Shown: positions 33,525 to 47,829 of the stretch, piece after piece
Position numbering within the stretch: the stretch's first letter is position 1
Layout: every line of letters begins with the position of its first letter
Assembly: GCF_001514145.1 (NCBI RefSeq)
Contig: NZ_KQ948659.1
Location: 55,454-119,453 of the forward strand
DNA length: 64,000 nt
Direction of reading: 5' to 3'
From: Streptomyces canus
GTDB lineage: Bacteria > Actinomycetota > Actinomycetes > Streptomycetales > Streptomycetaceae
Notes under the pieces: model-generated
Told to the model about the DNA's origin: nothing
Database searches by the model: none
The model's input: only the letters and a program-made list of their open reading frames with translations
Made by a program: the position numbers and the translations under genes

Positions 33525-34529
33525 ATGACAGTCGCCATCGACCGCGCCACCGGCAAACGCCACGGTGACCGCGCGCCGCGGCCCGGGCGGGGCCAACGCC
33601 TGAAACAGAGCTACCAGAAGCACTGGTACGCCTACGCGATGATCGCCCCGGTGGCGGTCGTCCTCGGTGTCCTCGTGCTGTACCCCCTGGTCTACGGCGT
33701 CTACCTCACGCTCACCGACGCCAACAGCCTCAACACGGCCCGCACGATCGGCGTCAACCACATCGACGCCACCTACAAGTTCATCGGCCTCGACAACTAC
33801 GCCGACATCCTGTGGGGCGACACCGCCTACGACCGCTTCTGGTCCCACTTCATCTGGACGATCGTCTGGACGGCCCTGTGCGTCGCCCTCCACTACTGCA
33901 TCGGCCTCGGCCTCGCGCTGCTGCTCAACCAGAAGCTGCGGGGACGGACGCTGTACCGGCTGATCCTGGTGCTGCCCTGGGCGGTGCCGACCTTCGTCAC
34001 CGTCTTCGGCTGGCGTTTCATGCTCGCCGACGGCGGCATCATCAACACCGTGCTGGACGCGCTGCACCTGCCCTCACCGGCATGGCTGGAGGACACCTTC
34101 TGGCAGCGGTTCGCCGCGATCATGGTCAACACCTGGTGCGGTGTGCCGTTCATGATGGTCTCGCTGCTCGGCGGACTCCAGTCCATCGACGCCTCCCTCT
34201 ACGAGGCCGCCGAGATGGACGGCGCGAGCGCCTGGCAGCGGTTCCGGTACGTCACCCTGCCGGGGCTCAGGAGCGTCAGCTCCACCGTCGTCCTGCTCGG
34301 CATCATCTGGACGTTCAACCAGTTCGCCGTGCTCTTCCTGATGTTCGGCAACACCGCGCCGGACGCGCAGATCCTCGTCACCTGGGCGTACTACCTGGGC
34401 TTCGGACAGCAGCCGCGTGACTTCGCCCAGTCGGCCGCGTACGGCATCCTGCTGCTGGCCATACTGATCGTCTTCACCTCCTTCTACCGCCGCTGGCTGA
34501 ACCGCAATGACCAGCAGCTCGCGATCTGA
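33525..34529 (+). CDS. malF: Maltodextrin ABC importer permease MalF
   Basis: A 334-residue inner membrane permease with about six helices and the EAA loop (YEAAEMDGASAWQRFRYVTLP) that docks the ATPase. A basic N-terminal tail precedes helix 1. It forms a heterodimer with MalG. AGAAGG eight bases before the ATG gives the start; malG begins 13 bases after its stop. No mal ATPase is encoded nearby. Confidence 0.94.
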   Translation: MTVAIDRATGKRHGDRAPRPGRGQRLKQSYQKHWYAYAMIAPVAVVLGVLVLYPLVYGVYLTLTDANSLNTARTIGVNHIDATYKFIGLDNYADILWGDTAYDRFWSHFIWTIVWTALCVALHYCIGLGLALLLNQKLRGRTLYRLILVLPWAVPTFVTVFGWRFMLADGGIINTVLDALHLPSPAWLEDTFWQRFAAIMVNTWCGVPFMMVSLLGGLQSIDASLYEAAEMDGASAWQRFRYVTLPGLRSVSSTVVLLGIIWTFNQFAVLFLMFGNTAPDAQILVTWAYYLGFGQQPRDFAQSAAYGILLLAILIVFTSFYRRWLNRNDQQLAI

Positions 34530-34542
34530 GGCAGGAGTCCCC

Positions 34543-35451
34543 ATGAGTACGACCACAGCTGAGAACTCCGCCGCGGTGTCCCGGACCGCGCCCGCGCAGG
34601 CACCCGGACGGATCCGCCGCCGCGGCGACAAGAGCCTCGCCGGCTCCCTCGTCTCGCACGGCATCCTGATCGTCGCGAGCCTGATCGCGCTGTTCCCGAT
34701 CCTCTGGCTGGTCTTCCTGTCCCTCGGCCCGGACAAGGACGACTACCTCCACCCGGGCGGCATCTGGAAGAAGATGACGTTCGACAACTACTCGTTCGTC
34801 CTCCAGCACACGGCCTTCTTCGACTGGCTGAAGAGCTCGCTGATCGTCTCGCTCGGCACCACGGTGATCGGAGTGCTGATCGCCGCGACCACCGGGTACG
34901 CCGTGTCCCGGATGCGCTTCCCGGGCTACCGGAAGTTCATGTGGGTGCTCCTGGTCACGCAGATGTTCCCGGTAGCCGTACTCATGGTGCCGATGTACCA
35001 GATGCTCTCGGACCTCCAGCTCATCGACACCTACCTTGGACTCGTCCTCGTGTACTGCTCGACGGCGGTGCCGTACTGTGCCTGGCTGCTGAAGGGCTAC
35101 TTCGACACCATCCCGTTCGAGATCGACGAGGCCGGACGCGTCGACGGGCTGACCCCCTTCGGCACGTTCGCGCGGCTGATCCTGCCGCTCGCCAAGCCGG
35201 GGCTCGCGGTCGCCGCGTTCTACAGCTTCCTCACCGCGTTCGGTGAGGTCGCGTTCGCCTCGACGTTCATGCTCTCCGACACGAAGTACACGTTCGCGGT
35301 CGGTCTGCAGAGCTTCGTGAGCGAGCACGACGCCCAGCGGAACCTGATGGCCGCGACGGCGGTGCTGATCGCGATACCGGTGTCCGTGTTCTTCTACCTG
35401 GTACAGAAGAACCTGGTGACCGGCCTCACCGCGGGCGGCACCAAGGGCTGA
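34543..35451 (+). CDS. malG: Maltodextrin ABC importer permease MalG
   Basis: A 302-residue permease partner with six helices and an EAA-type loop (EIDEAGRVDGLTPFGTFARLILP). The N-terminal Thr/Ala/Pro tail is cytoplasmic. AGGAG five bases before the ATG. In Streptomyces the multi-use ATPase MsiK powers this importer, which explains the absence of malK. Confidence 0.94.
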   Translation: MSTTTAENSAAVSRTAPAQAPGRIRRRGDKSLAGSLVSHGILIVASLIALFPILWLVFLSLGPDKDDYLHPGGIWKKMTFDNYSFVLQHTAFFDWLKSSLIVSLGTTVIGVLIAATTGYAVSRMRFPGYRKFMWVLLVTQMFPVAVLMVPMYQMLSDLQLIDTYLGLVLVYCSTAVPYCAWLLKGYFDTIPFEIDEAGRVDGLTPFGTFARLILPLAKPGLAVAAFYSFLTAFGEVAFASTFMLSDTKYTFAVGLQSFVSEHDAQRNLMAATAVLIAIPVSVFFYLVQKNLVTGLTAGGTKG

Positions 35452-35467
35452 GGCCCACTCCAAGACC

Positions 35468-35517
35468 CGAGGCGGCCGCAGTGTCCATCCGACCCCGCTG
35501 TCACTGCGGCCGCCTCG
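35468..35517 (+). promoter_or_regulatory. Hairpin between malG and aglA
   Basis: A perfect 16 bp inverted repeat (35468-35483 and 35502-35517) with an 18-base loop fills most of the 109 bp gap. It could be a partial terminator or processing/stability element giving less aglA than malEFG message. No U tract. Confidence 0.75.
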
Positions 35518-35560
35518 CCACTTGACGACCACCATGACCCCCTTACGTTTCAAGGACGCC

Positions 35561-37276
35561 ATGAGCCAGCAGCACTACGCCACCGCCCCGGCATCGACCC
35601 CCGCCAAAGCCCAGCGCAGCGACTGGTGGCGGGACGCGGTGATCTACCAGGTCTATCCGCGCAGCTTCGCCGACAGCAACGGTGACGGCATGGGCGACCT
35701 GGAGGGCATCCGCACCCGACTGCCGTACCTGCGCGACCTGGGCGTGGACGCCGTGTGGCTCAGCCCCTTCTACGCCTCCCCGCAGGCCGACGCCGGCTAC
35801 GACGTGGCCGACTACCGGGCCGTGGACCCCATGTTCGGCAACCTCCTGGACGCCGACGCACTGATCCGCGACGCCCGCGGACTGGGCCTCAGGATCATCG
35901 TCGACCTGGTGCCCAACCACTCCTCCGACCAGCACGAATGGTTCAAGCGGGCGGTCGCCGAGGGCCCGGGATCGCCGCTGCGGGACCGCTACCACTTCCG
36001 GCCCGGCAAGGGCGCGAACGGCGAACTCCCGCCCAACGACTGGGAGTCGATCTTCGGCGGTCCCGCCTGGACGCGCGTCGCGGACGGCGACTGGTACCTG
36101 CACCTCTTCGCCCCCGAGCAGCCCGACTTCAACTGGGACCACCCGGCCGTCGGCGACGAGTTCCGCTCGATCCTGCGCTTCTGGCTCGACATGGGCGTGG
36201 ACGGCTTCCGCATCGACGTGGCACACGGCCTGGTGAAGGCGGAGGGGCTGCCCGACCTGGGATCCCACGACCAGGTGAAGCTGCTGGGCAACGATGTCAT
36301 GCCGTTCTTCGACCAGGACGGCGTCCACGAGATCTACCGCCAGTGGCGGCTGATCCTCGACGAGTACTCCGGAAACAAGAAGGGGACCGAAGGGCCTTCC
36401 GCAGAAGGGCGGGGGTGGGAGACGGGCGGGCGGATCTTCGTCGCCGAGGCCTGGACCCCGACCATCGAGCGCACCGCGAACTACGTCCGGCCCGACGAGC
36501 TTCACCAGGCCTTCAACTTCCAGTACCTGAGCACCGCATGGGACGCCGAGGAACTGCGCGAGGTCATCGACCGCACGCTGGAGGCGATGCGTCCGGTCGG
36601 CGCCCCGTCCACCTGGGTGCTGTCCAACCACGACGTCACCCGCCACGCCACCCGCTTCGCCAACCCGCCCGGCCTCGGCACCCAGATCCGCACGGCCGGA
36701 GACCGGGACCTGGGCCTGCGCCGGGCCCGCGCCGCCACACTGCTGATGCTGGCCCTGCCGGGATCGGCGTACATCTACCAGGGCGAGGAGCTCGGCCTCC
36801 CGGACGTCGTCGACCTGTCCGACGAGGTCCGCCAGGATCCGGCGTACTTCCGCGGTGCCGGCCAGGACGGGTTCCGCGACGGCTGCCGGGTGCCGATCCC
36901 CTGGACGCGCGAGGGATCGTCGTACGGCTTCGGCGCGGGCGGCAGCTGGCTGCCCCAGCCGTCGGAGTGGGCCGACCTGAGCGTGGCGGCGCAGACCGGC
37001 GACCCCGACTCCACCCTGGAGCTGTACCGCTCGGCCCTCGCCGTTCGCCGCGCCCAGCCCGACCTGGGTGCCGGCGACGCGGTGGAGTGGCTCCGGGCGC
37101 CCGAGGGCGTTCTCGCCTTCCGGCGCGGCGAGTTCGTCTGCGTCGCGAACACCGGCAGTGAGGCGGTGACGACTCCGGCGTACGGCCGTCTGCTCCTCGC
37201 GAGCGGCGAGGTGGCCGAGGCCGACGGCGACGCGAAGGTGCCGGCCGACACGACGGTGTGGTGGACGACGGCCTGA
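35561..37276 (+). CDS. aglA: Intracellular alpha-glucosidase (GH13)
   Basis: A 571-residue GH13 oligo-alpha-glucosidase without signal peptide; it cleaves glucose from imported maltose and maltodextrins. The barrel motifs are present: DAVWLSPFYASPQADAGYD, IIVDLVPNHSS, nucleophile D219 in GFRIDVAHG, acid/base E296 in FVAEAW, and transition-state D358 in SNHDVTRH. ATG 35561 has AAGGA four bases upstream; TTG 35522 and ATG 35534 lie in frame before it but carry no site. Last gene of the mal operon. Confidence 0.93.
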   Translation: MSQQHYATAPASTPAKAQRSDWWRDAVIYQVYPRSFADSNGDGMGDLEGIRTRLPYLRDLGVDAVWLSPFYASPQADAGYDVADYRAVDPMFGNLLDADALIRDARGLGLRIIVDLVPNHSSDQHEWFKRAVAEGPGSPLRDRYHFRPGKGANGELPPNDWESIFGGPAWTRVADGDWYLHLFAPEQPDFNWDHPAVGDEFRSILRFWLDMGVDGFRIDVAHGLVKAEGLPDLGSHDQVKLLGNDVMPFFDQDGVHEIYRQWRLILDEYSGNKKGTEGPSAEGRGWETGGRIFVAEAWTPTIERTANYVRPDELHQAFNFQYLSTAWDAEELREVIDRTLEAMRPVGAPSTWVLSNHDVTRHATRFANPPGLGTQIRTAGDRDLGLRRARAATLLMLALPGSAYIYQGEELGLPDVVDLSDEVRQDPAYFRGAGQDGFRDGCRVPIPWTREGSSYGFGAGGSWLPQPSEWADLSVAAQTGDPDSTLELYRSALAVRRAQPDLGAGDAVEWLRAPEGVLAFRRGEFVCVANTGSEAVTTPAYGRLLLASGEVAEADGDAKVPADTTVWWTTA

Positions 37277-37285
37277 GCACAGGCA

Positions 37286-37321
37286 GGGATCACCGGGCCC
37301 ACACGGGGGCCCGGTGATCCC
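37286..37321 (+). terminator. Terminator of the mal operon
   Basis: A perfect 15 bp stem (GGGATCACCGGGCCC at 37286-37300, complement 37307-37321) with a 6-base loop starts ten bases after the aglA stop. Confidence 0.85.
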
Positions 37322-37403
37322 TTGTCGGGCGTGTCGATCGGCGGGACCCGCGTTCGACGCTTGGGTGAAAGGGCGAACAGCGCCCCGCACCCGAGGAGAG
37401 ACC

Positions 37404-37970
37404 ATGCAGATCCGCGCCCGCCTGAGCATGAGTGCCGACGGCTACGTGACCACGCCGAACGGCTGGCCCGCACTGACCGCCGACCCGTCGTTCGTCTCCG
37501 GCCAGAGCCACGGCATCCGGGAGTTCCTGGCCGACTGCGAGGCCGCGCTCATGGGCCGCACGACCTTCGAACCCGCGCTGACCAACAGCCGCTGGCCGTG
37601 GCCCGACCTCGACGTCTTCGTCCTCGGCTCGCACCGTCCGGAGGGCACCCCGGACCACGTCACCACCGACAGCGACCCGGTACGTCTGCTGGAGAAACTC
37701 CGCGCGGCCAACCGGGGCGGCGACGTCCATCTCATCGGCGGCCCGCGCACGATCGGCACCTTCCACGCCCTCGGCGCGCTCGACCGCCTCGAACTGGTCG
37801 TCCTGCCCCTGCTGTTCGGCGACGGCATGCGGCTGACCCCCGCGCTCCGTCCCGAGGCCGGACTGACCTTCCAGAGCCAACGCGCCCTGCCCGGAGGGGC
37901 GGTGGAGATCGTCTACTCCTGTCGGGGCAGCCGCGGCGGCCTTCCAGGCAAGCCTGCCAGTCAGCGCTGA
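37404..37970 (+). CDS. Dihydrofolate reductase-like (RibD C-terminal fold) protein
   Basis: A 188-residue RibD-C/DHFR-like protein: [61 protein letters not shown]. It is a diverged paralog of the protein at 20279-20842. GAGGAGAG lies before the ATG. It interrupts the otherwise sugar-related block and has no evident tie to it. Substrate unknown. Confidence 0.83.
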   Translation: MQIRARLSMSADGYVTTPNGWPALTADPSFVSGQSHGIREFLADCEAALMGRTTFEPALTNSRWPWPDLDVFVLGSHRPEGTPDHVTTDSDPVRLLEKLRAANRGGDVHLIGGPRTIGTFHALGALDRLELVVLPLLFGDGMRLTPALRPEAGLTFQSQRALPGGAVEIVYSCRGSRGGLPGKPASQR

Positions 37971-37994
37971 GCAGAGTAGGTGAAAGTTCTTTCT

Positions 37995-38040
37995 CTTGCT
38001 TTCAAGACTCTTGCTGTAAACATTTCGCCAGCGGTACGTT
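37995..38040 (+). promoter_or_regulatory. Amylase promoter with two CTTGC half-sites
   Basis: -35 TTGCTG (38011-38016) and -10 TACGTT (38035-38040) are 18 bp apart. CTTGC occurs at 37995-37999 and 38010-38014, the second overlapping the -35. The half-site is the one seen in the malR-malE gap, so MalR repression is likely. Confidence 0.7.
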
Positions 38041-38092
38041 CTCGCCGGCGCCAGGCAAAGACGCCTGGCCGTCAGGCAAGGAGAACCCCCAC

Positions 38093-39478
38093 GTGATATC
38101 GAGATGGACCGCATCCGCTGTCGCCACGGCCACCGCGTTCGCCGCCGCGGCGGCGGTGCTGGCCCCCCAGGCCGCCTACGCCTCCCCGCCCGGCACCAAG
38201 GACGTCACCGCCGTCCTGTTCGAGTGGAACTTCGCCTCCGTCGCCAAGGAGTGCACCAACACCCTCGGCCCCGCCGGATACGGCTCCGTGCAGGTCTCCC
38301 CGCCCGCCGAGCACATCCAGGGTTCGCAGTGGTGGACCTCGTACCAGCCGGTCAGCTACCGGATCGCGGGGCGCCTCGGTGACGCCACCGCCTTCAAGAA
38401 CATGGTTGCCACCTGCCACGCGGCCGGTGTGAAGGTCGTCGTCGACACCGTCATCAACCACATGTCCGCGGGCAGCGGCACCGGTACCGGCGGATCGTCG
38501 TACACGAAGTACAACTACCCGGGCCTGTACTCCTCGTACGACATGGACGACTGCACGTCGACCATCACCGACTACACCAACCGGGCCAACGTCCAGAACT
38601 GCGAACTCGTCGGCCTCGCCGACCTGGACACCGGCGAGGAGTACGTCCGCGCCACCATCGCCGGCTACATGAACTCCCTGCTCGGCTACGGCGTCGACGG
38701 CTTCCGCATCGACGCGGCCAAGCACATCCCGGCGACCGACCTCGCCGCCATCAAGTCGCGTCTGACGAACCCCTCCGTCTACTGGAAGCAGGAGGTCATC
38801 TACGGCAGCGGGGAGGCCGTCCAGCCCACCGAGTACACGGGCAACGGGGACGTCCAGGAGTTCCGCTACGCCTACGACCTCAAGCGCGTCTTCAACAACG
38901 AGAACCTCGCCTACCTGAAGAACTACGGCGAGGGCTGGGGTTACATGAGCAGCTCGGTGGCAGGCGTCTTCGTCGACAACCACGACACCGAGCGCAACGG
39001 CTCCACGCTCAACTACAAGGATGGCGCGAACTACACCCTCGCCAACGTCTTCATGCTCGCCTACCCGTACGGCGCCCCGGACATCAACTCCGGCTACGAA
39101 TGGTCCGACACGGACGCGGGCCCGCCCAACAACGGTTCGGTGAGCGCCTGTTGGCAGGACGGCTGGAAGTGCCAGCACGCCTGGCCGGAGATCCTGCGCA
39201 TGGTCGCCTTCCGCAACGCCACCCGCGGTGAGTCGGTCACCAACTGGTGGGACAACGGCGGCGACGCGATCGCCTTCGGGCGGGGCGCCAAGGGCTACGT
39301 CGCCATCAACCACGAGTCCGGCAGCCTGAGCCGTACCTTTCAGACCTCCCTGCCCGCCGGGACGTACTGCAACGTGCAGAACAACACGAGCGTGACGGTC
39401 GGCTCCAACGGCCAGTTCTCGGCCACGCTCGGGTCCAACACGGCACTGGCGATCTACGCGGGCAAGTCCAACTGCTGA
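38093..39478 (+). CDS. Secreted alpha-amylase (GH13)
   Basis: A 461-residue extracellular endo-amylase. The signal peptide runs to about AYA-33, followed by the animal/Streptomyces-type GH13 barrel: [25 protein letters not shown], nucleophile in [15 protein letters not shown], acid/base in [10 protein letters not shown], and [10 protein letters not shown]. The C-terminal beta domain ends in SNC; no starch-binding CBM20 follows, unlike several Streptomyces amylases, so action on raw starch may be weak. GTG 38093 is set by AAGGAG nine bases upstream. The product range feeds MalEFG. Confidence 0.94.
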   Translation: MISRWTASAVATATAFAAAAAVLAPQAAYASPPGTKDVTAVLFEWNFASVAKECTNTLGPAGYGSVQVSPPAEHIQGSQWWTSYQPVSYRIAGRLGDATAFKNMVATCHAAGVKVVVDTVINHMSAGSGTGTGGSSYTKYNYPGLYSSYDMDDCTSTITDYTNRANVQNCELVGLADLDTGEEYVRATIAGYMNSLLGYGVDGFRIDAAKHIPATDLAAIKSRLTNPSVYWKQEVIYGSGEAVQPTEYTGNGDVQEFRYAYDLKRVFNNENLAYLKNYGEGWGYMSSSVAGVFVDNHDTERNGSTLNYKDGANYTLANVFMLAYPYGAPDINSGYEWSDTDAGPPNNGSVSACWQDGWKCQHAWPEILRMVAFRNATRGESVTNWWDNGGDAIAFGRGAKGYVAINHESGSLSRTFQTSLPAGTYCNVQNNTSVTVGSNGQFSATLGSNTALAIYAGKSNC

Positions 39479-39515
39479 GCGACTCACCGCAACCACTGAA
39501 AATTCTTACCGGCTG

Positions 39516-39556
39516 TTTCAGGACTATTGCTGTAAGGCTTACGGCGGCGATACGGT
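39516..39556 (+). promoter_or_regulatory. Amylopullulanase promoter, similar to the amylase promoter
   Basis: TTTCAGGACTATTGCTGTAA (39516-39535) matches the amylase promoter at 38000-38019 with two differences. -35 TTGCTG (39527-39532) and -10 TACGGT (39551-39556) are 18 bp apart, and the GTG start is 48 bases on. The CTTGC half-sites are degenerate here. Confidence 0.68.
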
Positions 39557-39604
39557 CGCGCGGGGTCGGACCCACAGAGCCGTCATCGCAAGGAGTCCAC
39601 GTCA

Positions 39605-45004
<5,400 letters not shown>

Positions 45005-45020
45005 CTGAAGGCATTACCTT

Positions 45021-45055
45021 GGTGGAGCAGAGCCCGAACCCCGCTCTGCTCCACC
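45021..45055 (+). terminator. Terminator of the amylopullulanase gene
   Basis: A perfect 13 bp stem (GGTGGAGCAGAGC at 45021-45033, complement 45043-45055) with a 9-base loop, 16 bases after the stop and just before the next gene's ribosome site. Confidence 0.75.
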
Positions 45056-45077
45056 GGTGTTGCCCGAGGGCGGACAG

Positions 45078-46697
45078 ATGGATGTAAAAGGCAAGCTGAC
45101 AGGCACGACCGTGATGGTCGTGGACGACGTGGAGGCCAGCCGGTACGCCATGGGCACCGTGCTGAGCCGGGCGGGGCATCGCGTCGTACCGGTCGCCACC
45201 GGCGGCGAGGCCCTCGCGGAACTCGACACACGGCTGCGCAAGGGCACCCTGCCCGACGTGGCCCTCGTCGACGTGGGGCTGCCCGACATGAGCGGCTTCG
45301 ACCTGTGCCGGCTGTTCAAGGAACGCCCGCACACGGCCGGGATGCCCGTGGTGCACTTCTCGGCCTCCGCGGTGCCCCCGGCCGTGCACTGCGCGGGCAT
45401 GGACACGGGTGTCGAGGCCTATCTGAAGGTGCCCGCCGAGCCCCTGGAGATCGAGGCAGTCGTCCGGGCCGCCGTACGCAACGCACAACAGCGGGCCGGT
45501 GACCGGGCGTTGGTGCGACGGCTCACCCTGCTGTCCGAGACGATCGTCACCATTCAGTCGGCCCGCACCCTCCAGGAGCTCTCCGACGCGGCCGCCGAGG
45601 GTCTCGCGCGGCTCACCGGCACCCCCGGCGCCGTCTTCGTCCTCGACCAGGAGGACGTGCTCTACCGCGGTCTGTCCCGCGACCGCGTTCCCGTCGCCCT
45701 GCCCGACGAGGACGCCGACCGGGCCGTGGCCGCCCTGCTGCGCCGGCTCACCCGGGGGCAGACCGGGGTGCAGCTCACCAGCGTGCCCGCACCGCTGTGG
45801 CCCGCCGGGTTCTTCCGGCCCGGCGTCGAGCACGACGCCCGGCTCGCGCTCGTCGTCACCCAGGACGGCCGGGCACCGGTGTGCCTGGCCGCGCCCGCGC
45901 GCGGGATGCGCAGGGTGGGCCTGGAGGGCGAGACCCTGCTGGCCCAGCTCGCGCAGGCCACCGCGCTCGCCGCCCAGCCGCTGCTCATGTACAAGGTCGA
46001 GCGGCATGTCGCCCTCACCCTCCAGCACAGCTTCCTGCCCCAGCCGCACCGGCTGCCCGAACTGCCGGGCATCGACGTCGTGGTCCGTTACGTCCCCGCC
46101 TCCCGGCAGACCGAGATCGGCGGCGACTTCTACGCCGCCCTGCGCGTGGACGAGGGGGTGCTCACCGCGGTCGGCGACGTCGTCGGGCACTCGCTGGACG
46201 CGGCGACCGTCATGGTCGAGCTCCGGCACGCGCTGCGCGCCTACGCCGTGGACGAGAGCGATCCGGCCGTGCTCGCCGAGCGCCTCGACAGGACGCTCCA
46301 GCGCTACCACCCCGACATCACGGCCACCGTCTGCCTGGCCCTGATCGACCCGGACACCGGGCGCACCCGGATCGCCAACGCCGGCCACATCCCGCCGCTG
46401 ATCGTCCGCGACAACGGCACCGCCGACTACGCCAAGGCGGCTGGACCGCTGCTCGGCGTCGGCCTGCCCCATCCGCCGGCCACCGAGCTGTTCCTCGAAC
46501 CCACCGACCGGCTCCTCATGGTCACCGACGGCCTCATCGAGACCCGGGGGACCGACCTCACGGCCTCCCTGGAACACCTCCGCGCGGCCTCCTCCGGCGC
46601 CCTGCCCGGCCTGGACGCCCTGTGCGACACCCTTCTGGACACCTTCGGCCACGACCGGGAGGACGACATCGCCATGCTGGCGCTGCGGCTAGGGTGA
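45078..46697 (+). CDS. Response regulator with SpoIIE/RsbU-type protein phosphatase output
   Basis: A 539-residue PP2C-type phosphatase. Receiver domain 1-125 with acidic pair D16/D17, phospho-acceptor D65 (LVDVGLPDMSG) and K117 (YLKVPAEP); GAF-like middle (about 150-300); SpoIIE domain from about 315 with GGDFYAAL, VGDVVGHSLDAA, NAGHIPPL and MVTDGLIETRG. It likely dephosphorylates an anti-sigma-factor antagonist on receipt of a phosphoryl signal, acting in the SigB-type partner-switching network. No kinase is adjacent. GAGGG precedes the ATG at 45078; an earlier in-frame start at 45057 has no site. Confidence 0.88.
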   Translation: MDVKGKLTGTTVMVVDDVEASRYAMGTVLSRAGHRVVPVATGGEALAELDTRLRKGTLPDVALVDVGLPDMSGFDLCRLFKERPHTAGMPVVHFSASAVPPAVHCAGMDTGVEAYLKVPAEPLEIEAVVRAAVRNAQQRAGDRALVRRLTLLSETIVTIQSARTLQELSDAAAEGLARLTGTPGAVFVLDQEDVLYRGLSRDRVPVALPDEDADRAVAALLRRLTRGQTGVQLTSVPAPLWPAGFFRPGVEHDARLALVVTQDGRAPVCLAAPARGMRRVGLEGETLLAQLAQATALAAQPLLMYKVERHVALTLQHSFLPQPHRLPELPGIDVVVRYVPASRQTEIGGDFYAALRVDEGVLTAVGDVVGHSLDAATVMVELRHALRAYAVDESDPAVLAERLDRTLQRYHPDITATVCLALIDPDTGRTRIANAGHIPPLIVRDNGTADYAKAAGPLLGVGLPHPPATELFLEPTDRLLMVTDGLIETRGTDLTASLEHLRAASSGALPGLDALCDTLLDTFGHDREDDIAMLALRLG

Positions 46698-46725
46698 CCT
46701 GTGCCGTCGTAGAACAGGAGTCCTC

Positions 46726-47079
46726 ATGCCGCAGATCACCGTCGAACACTCCCCGTATCTCGACCATGTCCACTGGGAGGAGTTCGCCCTGGCGCTGCAC
46801 CCGGTCGTCGTCGAGACGGCGGCCGCGAAGCTCGAGGCGTGCAAGACCCGGGTCCTGCGCACCGAGGACGAGGCGGTCGGCGGCGAGACCAGGAACCACG
46901 CGATCGTGCACGTCACGCTCGCCCTGCTCGCCGGACGGTCCGAGGAGACCAAGGCGAAGCTCACCGAGGCCGTCGTGGAACTCCTGCGCAAGTACGTCGG
47001 ACCCGAGGACGGCCTCACCGTGCACCTCTCCGCCGAGGTCCGCGACCTGGACGCCTCCTACACCAAGGCCGTGCTCTAG
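46726..47079 (+). CDS. 5-carboxymethyl-2-hydroxymuconate isomerase-family protein
   Basis: A 117-residue protein of the CHMI branch of the tautomerase superfamily. Pro2, the usual catalytic base after Met removal, is present (MPQITVEHSPYL), as is the C-terminal VHLSAEVRDLD block. True CHMI acts in homoprotocatechuate breakdown, but no such genes are near, so the real substrate is open. AGGAG five bases before the ATG. Its stop codon shares the CTAG with the stop of the convergent TetR gene. Confidence 0.85.
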   Translation: MPQITVEHSPYLDHVHWEEFALALHPVVVETAAAKLEACKTRVLRTEDEAVGGETRNHAIVHVTLALLAGRSEETKAKLTEAVVELLRKYVGPEDGLTVHLSAEVRDLDASYTKAVL

Positions 47080-47765
47080 GAGGCCAGCGTGATCAGCCGG
47101 GCCGCCAGGTCGGTGAACGGGCCGTCGTTCGGTTCGTCCTTGAGCATGTGGCGCAGCAGCGCGGTCATCTCCTCGTCGTAGGCCGCGCCGACCGCGGCCA
47201 GCGCGGCGAAGCTGTGCACGAGCTGCGTCTCGAGTTCGGCGCGCGGGATGCGCCGGCCATCCAGCCAGATCAGGGCGGTCGACTCGACGAGCGAGATCCA
47301 GGAGCGGACGAGCAGTTCCAGCCGGGCGGGCGGGTCCGTCACCCGCAGATGCGACAGGATCTGTTCATAGGCGACCTGTCGTACGGAGTCGATGAGCGCG
47401 TTCGTCGCCGAAGAGCCGACCGCGGGCCCACCGCGCATCAACGCCGAGAAACCCGGGCCGTGTTCGTCCACGAAGTCGAAGAACCGGCGCATCACGCGCA
47501 GCAGCCGGCCGCCCAGCGACCCCTCGTGCGGTTCCTCGAACCGGCTCGCCAGGTCGTGCGCCGCGCGCTGCAACGCGGCCTCGTACAGGCTGAGTTTGCC
47601 GGGGAAGTAGTGGTACACCAACGGCCGCGAGATACCGGCCGCCGCCGCTATCTCGTCGATGGAGACCTCGTCGGGCGAGCGGCGGGCGAACAGTTCGAGG
47701 GCGACGCCGATCAACTGCTGACGCCGTTCCTCGACGCCCATTCTTCGACGGACCCCGGTAGTCAT
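47076..47765 (-). CDS. TetR-family transcriptional regulator
   Basis: A 229-residue repressor: helix-turn-helix about 38-58 (IDEIAAAAGISRPLVYHYF), then a helical ligand domain. ATG 47765 is the first start; ATG 47741 (MGVEERR) is also possible. A TAAGGT hexamer lies six bases before the first ATG, hinting at a leaderless message, and the palindromic CCGATCGG (47779-47786) next to it may be its own operator. Target genes not evident. Confidence 0.86.
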   Translation of the reverse strand: MTTGVRRRMGVEERRQQLIGVALELFARRSPDEVSIDEIAAAAGISRPLVYHYFPGKLSLYEAALQRAAHDLASRFEEPHEGSLGGRLLRVMRRFFDFVDEHGPGFSALMRGGPAVGSSATNALIDSVRQVAYEQILSHLRVTDPPARLELLVRSWISLVESTALIWLDGRRIPRAELETQLVHSFAALAAVGAAYDEEMTALLRHMLKDEPNDGPFTDLAARLITLAS

Positions 47766-47829
47766 ACGAATACCTTACCGATCGGATCCGGCCTGGAACG
47801 GGCTGGATCGACCAGCGGTGTTCACAGCT

